Translations under genes and position numbers: made by a program
Part shown: positions 10,901 through 21,908 of the stretch, piece by piece
How positions within the stretch are numbered: position 1 is the first letter of the stretch
Layout: the number at the start of each line of letters is the position of its first letter
The notes under the pieces: model-generated
Databases searched by the model: none
Seen by the model: only the letters and a program-made list of their open reading frames with translations
What the model was told of the DNA's origin: nothing
NCBI GenBank assembly: GCA_038502055.1
Contig: JAXRKN010000037.1
Location: 620,001 to 684,000, forward strand
DNA length: 64,000 bases
Direction: 5' to 3'
Source: Tanytarsus gracilentus
Lineage: Eukaryota > Arthropoda > Insecta > Diptera > Chironomidae

Positions 10901-13900
10901 GTTGCAGTTCAATGAGCATTCAATTTCACCCACATACACGTTAGGTGGATTATTTATGGATTTCATCGCAAATACGGTTGTGCATGATTCATAATTTCCA
11001 TATTGTGCATCATTTATAATCAATATCAACCTTATTCATAATTTATTCTTTTATTTTTTATCTCATTTAAAGCACGGAGCATTTAACGACTGCAGTCAAT
11101 CATGGCGATTCAGCTAGAACAAGTTTGGCTTCAAGTAGAGAAAGTAGTACATCTGCTCAAGGATCACTTCCATTTAGGTGAGAGCTTAGATTTTAATTTT
11201 TCATGTAGTTTAAATATGCGCAATGTATAGATGAAACAAAAAAACTTACGGTCGCTTTTTCATCTTCATGCATACTTCGATTTATAAATAAAATAAATTA
11301 TTTTTTTCTATAAATTTTCATCGTTAAAACCCACAAACACAAAAAGGTCAATTTCAAGAAACTTTTTCTGTTCATCAATAACTGTCGAGAAGTTAATTGA
11401 GATTTTTCATCTTTTTCTCATTCTTTATTTTCATACAGAGTGTTAATGTTGGGTGGTGATAAAGTCGGAAAAACATCAATCGGTAAGTTTAAAAATTTAA
11501 TCATAATTCCTTAAAGGGTCTTTAAGAGCATTTTTACACTCGAAAAGTTTATCATTTCTCCAAAAATCAAACGATTAAAGAACCATTTATTACTAGAATT
11601 AAAAAAATCATTTCAAAAGAAATATGAAAAAAAAACTTAATTTATGCTCTTTTTGGAAAACAGAAATTTACAAAATTGTTTATTAAAACCGCAAAAACTT
11701 TGACTTAGAAATTTCCTTTTTCAATCTCATGTCGCATACATTTTAAGCAAAATTTCTTTTTTTATAGTTTCGCAGTTTATGACTTCAGATTTTCTCCACG
11801 CTTATGATACGTCAATAGGTGAGTGGCATAACAAGTTTACAATCCATAATCATTGTTTTAAGTCATTTACCATGAATGACCACAACACAGCGGCAACTTT
11901 TATCCATTATTATTCCATTAATTTAACGACCACAAAATGCGCTCTGTTCGTACATATAATCTCAAATCGTTCATGTTTAAATGACAGGTAATATGCAAAT
12001 TTATGGTTTTATAAAATGGAAACAACAGAGAACTTTTTGAATATTCATCACATTTTCAGTTTTCCTCTCTCAACTAATATGGAAAGTTCAAAATTAAAAA
12101 ACAAACTCTTTGCTGAAAAATATAATTAATTCACCACGTTGTTGGGTAAATGAAAATTTGCAATTTTTAGGCACGCGAAAAATGTTTACAAGTGTCATTC
12201 CGAGCATGAAATGTGGCTGAGCATTCACACGACAACACACGCTCATGAGAACTTCTGTTTTTTATCTGGAAAATTAATTAAAAATCTTTCTGTTTAACAT
12301 CTGATGCAAACACCTTGGATATCATTCACCCCACTGAGATCTCAAATTGCTCATTAAATTTTCTAACAAAATTAATTTCGTTCTTTTTCGCTTTCATCAC
12401 CCGATAGACAAACTTTTTGAGGGTTTGTAATCTAGGACAGAGAAAAAGTTTTTATTTTATAATAAGGAAGTTGAATTTTGTAAAAACTTTTCCTCATTTA
12501 TTTGATGAATGCTAAATTTTCTATTTCCCAATTTATTTTTTTGATGTGAATTTTTCTCCCTGCTAAAGTTTAATTAACTTTAAGGTTAATTTACACTTAA
12601 TTTAATTATCAACTTTGAACGAAATTGAAACTTACAAAAAACTTGGTTTTGAATTAATTGCAAATTGTCTCGAAATAATCAGATCAAAGAGGAAACTCTA
12701 AACTTTTCAATTTCTTCTTCCACACAATGAAAGTACTTTTTACATAACCTCGAAAATGTCTACAAAAGTTTCTTTTTATCACCCGTGAAAATTAGAACAT
12801 GATACTAATGGTGCGTGATGAAATTAAAAATGATGCACGAAGAGTTTGGGGTTAAAGATTTGAGTGCTAATTACATACGAGCTTTTCACTAAAAGGTTTA
12901 ATAGCGAAGTTAATTATCGTGATGGGAATTTAAATTAATATATATATAAAATTTTAAGTTTTTTTTGTAGTTTAAGTTTGGTTTGGCGTTTCCTTAAATA
13001 ATTGAAGCATTAAATTATAAAGGAAAATATTTTGAATCGACCTATTAAAAGATATAATGTTGAGTGCACTCCTCCAATTAAAAATCTCAACTCGAGATTT
13101 TCCGCATTACTTAATCTTTTTTATTTTCACAAAAAAAGTCATTCATGAATAAATTATTATTTATGCAGGCGATGATGATAGCAACAAGACCGAGATACAG
13201 ATAAAGATTGATCGTATTGAAGATGATGATTATTGTGGTGGCAAGAGAGGTATATAAATAAGCGCACACACTCATATCCAATTATTAACAATGTATTCTG
13301 AGAATATATTTCTCTTTTAACCCACCTCTCTCTCTCTTTTATTAATATGTTTAGCCCTTGAACCATTTTCACATCATTGAATCTTCCACTCATATCCTAA
13401 GCAAGTTAGAGTATTGATTTTGAAAATATCTAATTCAGGAGCAATTAGAAAATATCTCATCAGATACTTTTTCCCTTTGAAATTTTTCTCCCCTCATATA
13501 AATTTTATTTCGAGTATTAATTAATATCGAGCCAATTAGCGTAGGAAAATAATCAAGACATAAGTTAATGTACATAATCGAATAGTTTCACCCATAACCA
13601 CCCGATTTATAAGCCGTAAATTACATCAGCAATAATAAATTATTCAATTGAAATCATAACACCAATTAAAAGATTTAGCATAATTCTGCATTTGAATTTT
13701 ATTGTGCCCTCATAATTGACGTGATAAATTTTATCACTAACCGAAAACCGCCATTATCGATCCAATATCTGTCTTTAAATGCATCTCTTCCCTGTTGCTG
13801 TCAACACTCACCTTTGATATATCAATACGTTAATTTTAAGTCAATTAATAACGAATGAATTAATTGTGAATTTAATTCATTTTGATAGATGATGACTCTG

Positions 13901-16900
13901 GTGAGAAGTCGGTGAATGTGTTGCTGGGTGGCGAGGAATCTGAATTGACCTTTATTGATCACGCATACTCTGAAATGACGGTGAGTGTGCACATGATTGA
14001 CAAAAACAAAATTGCTTCAATATCTTTTCTGTTCTTAAAATAGCCGGAAAACTGCATGTCCTCATACGACCCGCACGGCTACTTAGTAATTTATTCGAGC
14101 GCAGATCGAAGCTCATTCGCACTCAGTGAGACAATTCTTCAAACCCTATGGAGAAGTGAAAATATTGCACAGAAAGCTGTAATTCTGGTTGGAAATAAAG
14201 CCGATTTAGCAAGAAGTCGAGTAATATCATCTGAAGGTGAGTGCCATCCAAACTGTCCATTTTGCATGCTCTTGGCAAAAACAGTGTGAGAATAAATGGT
14301 TTTAACAAGGCATTGACAAATGAGCTGAACTTATTAGATTGTTTCATTTGTAGCTTTTTCTTCCTTCTTTCGCTCTTATACTCTTAAATATATTTTTTAT
14401 GAGGGATCGTAATGAACCTTTGTCACATTTCATTAATTTTTATGATTAACCTAATGCACTTTCCCTTATCTCAATAATTTTCTCGAACGAAGGGAATCTT
14501 GTAAAATATTAAAAAATCCGGAAGAAAGGTTCGTTAAAGTAATGACAGTTGAGTGCATAATTTGTAGAGAAAATTAACCCGGAAAAATGTTTGTGTGCCA
14601 TAAAAAACTTTTAAAATTTGTCATAAATTTCAGAATTTAAGAAAATCTATTCTTAGCAATTTTTTTGAATTAAGCTGCTGCTCAAATCGGAAAGTTGTAG
14701 TGCTAATTAAATAGAACTCAAGTATTATTGATGTTAATCAAATTATTTTCATATCAAAACATTTTTGGAATTTTAGAACAAATTGATACTTGAACTTTTA
14801 GAATTAAGCTCTTTTCTCGTGAAAACGTATCGAAAAAAAATTTATATTCCAATTAAATTTGTTTTGAGATATTCTTAGGTTTGGGGCTCATGGAAACCAT
14901 ACAAATTATTGCGTTTTTATATCTAATAAAAATTAACCATACTCTCTAGAACTCTGTCTCCTGGCAGCCTTTTTATTTGCATAAAGTGCTTCTTCTTAAT
15001 ATTTTTCAGAAATCACTCAAAAGGTTTCCTTTTATTGGGCTCTTGTAGTCAGTCAAGCGTGAAACAGTTTTCATCTAGAATTTTCTGCTTTCCAAAATGA
15101 GTAAAATAAATTTATTGCCATAAGCTTCGATGCGATGATAAGCTTTGAAGAAAAATACGAAAATGACTGAAAATTGATTTCTGAATTCAATTTCTATTTA
15201 AAAACTCTTTTTCTTGTGGAAGTATCGAAATACTCAATTTATCTGTACGAGACGAGACTCGAGAGACTCGTAAAATTCGCTTTCACTTTATGACACAGTT
15301 ACGATAGCAAAAAGCTTACTATATTGATCATACACACGTGGATACATGCATTAAATGAAACCGTGACCTTGTCTTGAGACATATGAGTGAGATGAATTTT
15401 TGGTTTCCCTTGTTGATAAGATTTTGAAATGTGTGAACGGAAAAAGTTTTACTTTCTTTTTTATGGAGGTGGGAAATTCATAAGTTTTCGTGCAGTTTCA
15501 TCACGCTCGATGTGAACTTGTAATCACTTTCATTAATAATTAGGTGGTAATGAACATACGATAAGATATCATGTACGGGAAAACTTTATTTAATGTTAAG
15601 GAAGTGAGGATGAAAAATTATTGCACGTGTAAAAAAATATTTTCAAGTACATCATATCGATCGCGTGTGTGTCAGTAATTTTTTACACTTGAAAAATGTG
15701 TGAAAATATCAAGAGCTATTCAAATCCGTCAAAGTCTATCGTTCCGTTTTTTAAACAATTTTTACAAAGCAGGAAATTTTATGGAAAATATCAGTGAATG
15801 ATTTTTTACGTCAAAAAAACAGAAGTATTTTTTGCAAGCCTCCATACTTTTTCCTAATTTATATTCTTCCTCCATCGCATTCTATTGAATTTAGAAAATA
15901 ATTCACATTTTTTATTGCATAAAATTCAAAGTCAAGGAAACCTTAATTAGCTTAAAAGCTCTTTGATTGATGTAAAAATGTTTTGTGAAATTTTAGAATG
16001 TGATTTTGTTAAATTGAATTTATTTTTGTTGCGGGGAAAAAGCTCTTCAGATTGAGAACACAAGATAAGATATCATTTTTTTCTTCAATTTATTCAAGAG
16101 TCATAAAAAGAGCACAACAAACTTACGTCTAAATTTTAAGGATTCTATTTTTTACCATTTGAGGAATTAAATTTTGTGACTGAATTTCAAGAGATTTACT
16201 AATTTTAAATTATTTTTTTATTGATATAAAACTCGTTTAATGTGTGGAAAGTTTTATTTCAAAAATCAATTCAATCTTGTTCCAAAATGTCGTAAAAATT
16301 TTGTAATTTAATATTGAAATTCAATTTAAATTTTTCATTCCCTCTCTTCCAATTGATATTCACAGAGGGTAAGGCCATGGCAACAGCTTACGATTGCAAA
16401 TTTATTGAAACATCAGTAGGAATAAATCATAATGTGGATGAGTTGCTTGTCGGATTGCTGACACAGATTCGTCTGAAATTGGAAAATCCAGAAAAATCTA
16501 GGTAATTAATAACGTGCTCATGTGACATCACAATAAGCTTTAAAAATAATTAATTTTCACAGGGATTTGTTTAGAAAACGTTCAACGAGAAAGTCTAAAC
16601 GTCGCGCATGTTCTCCGTTGGGTGGAACGTCGAGCTGTCTTTCTGGAAATACAAATACAAATCCTAATACACCATTGGGACCATGCGTCATTGATACCAA
16701 CACCCCACCTAGTAGCACACCGAACAGGTATGAAAAACTCCTAAATACATTTTAATAGTCTAATTTAAAATAATTTTTTATCATCCGCATAAATAGTCCC
16801 CGCAAATATCGTGGATCGAGAACATCGGCGAGTTTGAAAGTGAAAGGTTTACTGGGTAGAGTTTGGGCTCGAGATTCCAAATCAAAGAGCTGCGAAAATT

Positions 16901-16914
16901 TGCACGTGTTGTAA
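7907..16914 (+). CDS. Rgk: RGK-family (Rad/Gem/Kir-like) small GTPase
   Basis: Eleven exons join in phase: 7907-7977, 8068-8220, 11073-11177, 11439-11482, 11768-11818, 13169-13249, 13889-13980, 14044-14236, 16366-16501, 16563-16727 and 16797-16914 (TAA). They encode 402 residues plus any 5' exon. RGK proteins are atypical Ras-like GTPases that inhibit voltage-gated calcium channels at the plasma membrane. Visible in order: a serine/arginine-rich N-terminus with RRSRSNTS (a possible 14-3-3 site), the P-loop GGDKVGKTS, SQFMTSDFLHAYDTSI, a non-canonical G3 with FIDHAYSEM in place of DxxG (usual for RGK), the G4 motif NKADL, the G5-like ETSVG, a basic segment RKSKRRACSPL of the type that binds calmodulin or phospholipid, and the RGK C-terminal signature SKSKSCENLHVL without a CAAX box. 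The family is certain; which of the insect Rgk paralogs it is remains open. The exon at 13169-13249 is treated separately. Confidence 0.95.
8221..9443. other. Rgk intron, non-coding part
   Basis: AT-rich intron sequence between the exon ending at 8220 and the repeat element at 9.4 kb. No gene was seen on either strand. Confidence 0.6.
9485..9518. repeat. TCCG tetranucleotide microsatellite
   Basis: About eight perfect CCGT/TCCG units near the left end of the repeat element. Confidence 0.9.
9681..10330. repeat. 129-bp minisatellite, about five units
   Basis: The marker TATGGCTTCATGGGTATCG starts at 9681, 9834, 9963, 10092 and (one change) 10221, giving spacings of 153, 129, 129 and 129. Each unit includes GCCACGGACAGCCAAAATG and GATTGGACCAGGAATC. 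Because 129 is 43 codons, one frame stays open on the minus strand for 222 residues (9678-10346), repeating GHFGCPWH and SMSIDSWSN. I treat that frame as a by-product of the period and not as a gene, because it has no other gene features. Confidence 0.9.
10397..11072. other. Rgk intron, non-coding part
   Basis: Nothing supported apart from the acceptor AG at 11071-11072. Confidence 0.6.
11819..13168. other. Rgk intron before the cassette exon
   Basis: A 1.35-kb AT-rich intron, with no other feature seen. Confidence 0.6.
13169..13249 (+). CDS. Rgk: Probable cassette exon of Rgk (27 codons)
   Basis: This 81-base exon has an acceptor (TTTATGCAG) and a donor (GTATAT) and is phase 1 on both sides, so including or skipping it keeps frame. 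It encodes an acidic peptide containing DDDSNKTEIQIKIDRIEDDD and ending in CGGKR, inserted between DTSI and DDDSGEK in the effector (switch I) region. Skipping it gives SIDDDSGEK, which matches the continuous sequence I recall for insect RGK proteins. The exon begins with nearly the same residues (GDDDS) as the one it would precede, so a duplicated splice context is possible. Whether it is used is inference. Confidence 0.6.
13250..13888. other. Rgk intron after the cassette exon
   Basis: Non-coding, AT-rich; no feature seen. Confidence 0.6.
14237..16365. other. Rgk intron, 2.1 kb
   Basis: Non-coding, AT-rich; no repeat or nested gene recognised. Confidence 0.6.
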
Positions 16915-17029
16915 AAAAAGATGAAAATTTGTGTGAGAAATTTTTAAAGTGTTAAATAAGAGACTTTTAAATTCTAGAAACGTAAGCGAAATTACCATTT
17001 AATTTTCTCACTTCCGCTGAGAAAAAGGA

Positions 17030-17042
17030 AATAAAAAATAAA
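17030..17042 (+). terminator. Poly(A) signals of Rgk
   Basis: Two AATAAA hexamers (17030-17035 and 17037-17042) lie about 115-125 bases after the Rgk stop codon. Confidence 0.5.
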
Positions 17043-20000
17043 CTTAATTATTCATTTTTTATAATTAGAACAATATTAAATTATATTGTTTAAGCTGATT
17101 TAAGACTTAAAAATTTAACGCATTTAAATTGTAGAAAAGCAAAATTGAATTTGCATAATTAACAACAAAAAAGATGGATGATGATGATGATGAAAAATCG
17201 AGCAGAGGAAAAAATTTCTAAAATTTTGCGTGTTTTTTCTTTTAGACTTCGTTTTATTTAACAGACAAAGAGAATTTTTCTCTTATTTTTGAGTTCATTA
17301 AAAGAATAAATTCGCGGAATTGAAAATGTTAAGAAGCATGAAAAATGAGAAGCAATAGAAGTTTTAAAAAATATGATGAGCGTGGCTCTGTTTCATGATT
17401 TAATCAATTATAATGCTCGTCATTAAGTTAATTACGGTGTCCGTCACTTTAAAACTCTTATATATTAAAATGCGTATTTATAGGATCTCAACTACATTGG
17501 TTCGTGACATATCTAACTTTTATAAAAAAAATGCATTTTCATAATCATGTGGAGAGAGATTAAATTCATTTATAGTCATTTTAAAGCTATTATTTTTCTA
17601 AACAATCACGTTGACCAGAATGACGCAAAATTTTTTTTAATTAACTATTATTCAAGATACTCAGAACTCATAGTGCACTATATAGTGAACTAAATAATGC
17701 TAAAAGATCTAGAAAATGCAAGCAAAATTGTTCGAATATTTTATGCGCGTCGACATGCAGGAAATATTAATAATAAATGAAGTGACAGCCGGCTTTTCCG
17801 CAAATTCACATACTCACAAAATGATGACGTAACTATCATATGTGTGGTAATATTTAGGTCACTTGTAGAGGGAGAAAAATCCTTTGCTATTATTATACTC
17901 AATATGAACATTTTCTTCAAATGAATTCATTTTATGATTGAGTGATCGTGAGTAAATGTTAAAAGATAATATGAGACTTGATTGAAATTTTTATCTTGAA
18001 CAGCTCGTAGAAAAATTCTAGTCATTTAAAAATTAAAATTTTATAACGTCAAAAAAATTCGTCTTAAAGAAAAATTCGATTTCCAGGAAGCATCATAATC
18101 CAATAAATACAGGCAAAATTATATTGAGGAGTGTTGATGTGTAAAATGGCTCTTATTTGAGAGGGCATTAGTTCATGCGAAAATCTTATTCATTCTCAAC
18201 AACTCCCTAGATATGCGCGTGCTGAAAAGACGGATCAACTCAACCCTCAGAATTTTCCTACAGACAAAAAAATAACAATATTACGCCAGATAACCTTACG
18301 TTATTAACCTTTATCCTCCTCTCTCTAAACACCCTTTATATTGTCTGCGTTGCTTTCTTATGATATTATCACACATGCCACATGATAACATCATCTTGAA
18401 GCCTTTAATATAGAGCTCATATCAGCAAGATATCCAATAAAATAAATTTGCGCTCCTATAGTTTTTATAGAGATGAAATTTTAAGGGAATCGTGAAACTC
18501 CCCATCATATTTAGTGTAGTGAGAAAAAAATTGACCAAAAGATATTATTTCTTTGTTATATCGCAAAAGAAATTTATCTTATAAAAATAGAGGTAGACGA
18601 CAGGTGCCTTTTTTATTTTCTACATAAATATATCGATTTTAGAAAAGTCCAGAAAGAGCGAAAATATATTCGAATCGATATCGTTTACTCCTCTTGTTTA
18701 TTTGCTGCTTTTATGATGCTGCCAAAAAAATTAAACAGCTTCATTTTGTCTCTATCTAGTGCTTATACGATACACAAGCAAATTGCATTTTGAGAATGTA
18801 CGAAAACTTTTCACATTAAAGTCAGAAGTTACCTTAGGGTTTTTTTGTACGCAAACTACAGGATTTTTACATCATTTAACTTTTCCTGTCAATTCCATGA
18901 TGAGCAAATGTCAACCAAAGTTTTATTTGAATTTAAAAAATTCCATGGCAAAAAAGTTCCTATCTTCATCTTGACTGTTTCAAGCGTAATATGTACATGC
19001 TATCATTCGTCGAAATTCCTTTCCTGTATTTTAATTAAAATACTTCGGATAGCGTGTTTGTGCCAAAAAATATTAGATGAAAAATATATTTATTAGTGAG
19101 TATTAAAATCGATGACGATATGAATTCTTTGCAAAGATAATTTAAATAAAGTAGAAACTTTTAATTGATAACATCAGAGAAAAGCATTTCAATTTCAAAT
19201 ATGCGCTGAACACGTGTTCGGAAATTAGCGGGTAATCGACAAGTTAATGCAACCCAACTTTACACTTTCGACATAATTAATATATTCTTGAAAAATCAGT
19301 TTGTCGAGTAAATGCCCACAAAAAAATAAAAATGCACTTTTCAATTGTTAAATTATGAAAAATTTAATATTTTTTAAATCGCGAATTAAATTTTTTCTCC
19401 CTATAATTTTGATTAATAAATATTGCAGTAATTTGGGAATTTGACGATCGATAGTTGGTAGGATGCACAAAAAAATAAAAATTCATGTCTCACTTGTTCA
19501 TATTTCTGTCAACTTAAATTCTTTAAGACGTCTAAATACGTACAACTCTTTGTGCTTAGCTTTTCAACATTTTATCTGTATGTTCTAAATGGAATTTCAA
19601 GAAGAGTACTTAGAAGTATTTACTCATTTTTTGAATGCTCTAAAGAAATATATTTAACGTGAATAAGAAGAATCTGAATGTCTGTATTCGTTTCTTTCAT
19701 ACGTTTCTTTGAGGATTGAATAATAGAATATGTATATCAATGCAATCAAAGAAGAAAATTTATATATATATTTAAGACGAGATGAAAAAAATTGATTTTT
19801 GTGAAAAAATTTAAAATGAGAAATCTTAATAAAAAAAGATACAAAATTCGAAATTTTTTATGAATCCCGGAAGCTTGTTTTGTTTCAATTTTTTATATAG
19901 ATCAAGCTTGAAAAAGTTAATGTGGTAAGGCTTTATTAATATTAATCAACATTTTTAATAACTTTTTTCAGAGTTGAGATCTTTTAATAATTTTGATTTT

Positions 20001-20377
20001 CAATTAGCAAAAGCTCTATATAATTACTTAGTATATAGTTAAATAATCTATTTAAGTACTTCACTAATTGTAGAAATTTACGACCACCAAAATTAATCTC
20101 CGGATAGATTTTTTACTCGCATCTCAATCTCAGTCTTTAAGAACTCGAGCCAACAAAAAAAATAAAGAATGTTGAACGAAGTGATGGAGATTATCAACTA
20201 AATGCTGAGAATGAAGACATACACAACGAGATAAATTAATATATTTACGACCAATCTTCTTTTCAGCAGAATGTTACGTGTGCTGCTTGGCCACAAATCA
20301 ATATCATACATTAATTCATATACGTCCATTCAGTCCAAGATATCTCGTCATAGAATAAAGTCTTCTTCATTAGAACG
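17043..20377. other. Intergenic region between Rgk and the GDSL lipase
   Basis: 3.3 kb of AT-rich DNA. Only short frames without coding character were seen, together with a short GAT run near 17175. It should contain the promoter of the lipase gene near its right end. Confidence 0.5.
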
Positions 20378-21787
20378 ATGCGAAAAATATTTTTCATATT
20401 TTTAATAATTTTCACAACATGCAAAATTTTCACGGTCAATTCGCAATCGACATTTCTTAATAATTTTACTCCTTTCCTAAAAATCACACGCCTCTTTATG
20501 TCCGAACTTGTACGCCCGCAAACTTTTAATGCCGGCTATCGGGCAAGTGTGAAGATTAATGTGAGTACAAGGTCATAAACTATTAACACTTTTGTTAACG
20601 GCATTCTCAAGCGCAGAAGGTTCAATCGAAATTTACGGGTGAATTTTTCTGTGATGTCAATCGAGCCGGAAAAAGAAGCAAAAGCATTCCAACTTCAGTG
20701 CATCAAGTAACACCAGGTGACGTCGATACAATTGCCGCGATTGGAGACTCGTTGACCGCTGCTAATGGTGCATTCGCAATAGATAGCTTACAAACAACAC
20801 TCGAGGGTAGGGGTGTGTCGTGGTCCATTGGAGGAATGGAAGACTGGAGAACTTTTCTAACTTTACCCAACATCATTAAAATGTACAATCCTAAACTTTA
20901 TGGATACAGCGAAGCTGCAAATTCTTTGGGCTTTCAGAAAGCTTCTAAATTTAATGTAGCAGAACCAGGTGAGTTTTTTTCCCACATTTAGTCGTTTCAA
21001 TAACTATAATAATTGAAATACTCGCTAGGTGCGATTTCAATTCACACAATACAGCAAGCAAAAAATCTTGTTAAACGCATGCGATCAGATGCACGTGTCG
21101 ATATTAAAAACCATTGGAAGCTCATCACAATGATGGTTGGTTCTAATGACTTTTGTCTCGACATTTGCTATTATGAGAATCAAGATAAATTGATTGAAGA
21201 CGCAGAACGAAATACAATTCATGTCTTGAGAATATTACGAGAAAACTTACCGCGGACTTTGGTCAATGTCGTCATACCCGTTGGTAAGTGAGAGTCTCAA
21301 TTATTTCCATCTCATTTACTTACAACATTCTATACGTGTTTCAGATGTTGGTACATTATTTTCATTCAAAAATGTCTCACCTGAATGCAGAGGCTTTCAT
21401 TATCTAGAATGCCCATGCTTGATAAGTTTAAATCAATCAAAAAAACTTGCGAAAACTTTAAGAACAATTAAATTGTGGAAGGAGATGATTGTGAGAGTTG
21501 TCAACATGCCAGAATTTCATGAGAGAGACGATTTTGAAGTGAATTTAATTAAATTTACTAAAAACCTGATGATACCTCTAACAGCTGAAAACTCGACGGA
21601 TTACTCTTATGTTAGTCGTGATTGCTTTCATCTTTCTCAAAAGGGACACAGTTACTTTGCAATGAACTTATGGAATCAAATATTAACAAGAGAAGCTGAG
21701 CGTAGGTCTGATACATCCTTTAATTATGATGATTTTAAATGTCCAACTGAACAGAATCCTTATTTAAGTACGAGAAAAAATCAATAA
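20378..21787 (+). CDS. Secreted GDSL (SGNH) lipase, phospholipase B1-like
   Basis: Four exons join in phase: 20378-20560, 20617-20968, 21029-21283 and 21345-21787, encoding 410 residues. The N-terminus MRKIFFIFLIIFTTCKIF is a signal peptide with likely cleavage near residue 22. SGNH blocks are visible: GDSL at 104-107 with the nucleophile Ser106, GSND at 216-219 (block III), and D-x-x-H as Asp356-Cys-Phe-His359 (block V). These complete the Ser-Asp-His set. The layout (VDTIAAIGDS, then VGSND and RDCFHLSQKGH) is that of animal phospholipase B1-like proteins, which release fatty acids from phospholipids or lipids. Insects carry several one-domain copies. The actual substrate is not known from sequence. 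No C-terminal membrane anchor is seen, so a secreted enzyme is likely. The gene ends 121 bases before Vps35 on the same strand. Confidence 0.93.
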
Positions 21788-21788
21788 A
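21783..21788 (+). terminator. Poly(A) signal overlapping the lipase stop codon
   Basis: The hexamer AATAAA contains the TAA stop codon (21785-21787) of the lipase. If it is used, the 3' UTR is only some 15-25 bases long, which fits the small space before Vps35. Confidence 0.55.
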
Positions 21789-21908
21789 ATTTTTTTATTT
21801 CAACGGTCAAAAAGTTTTTAAAAATTAACTCACCACAAAAAGTTTAGCAACTCCCCACTTTTCACCTCTTTGTGCGTTCAGTGTAACCTGCTCGAAAACA
21901 ATAATCAA

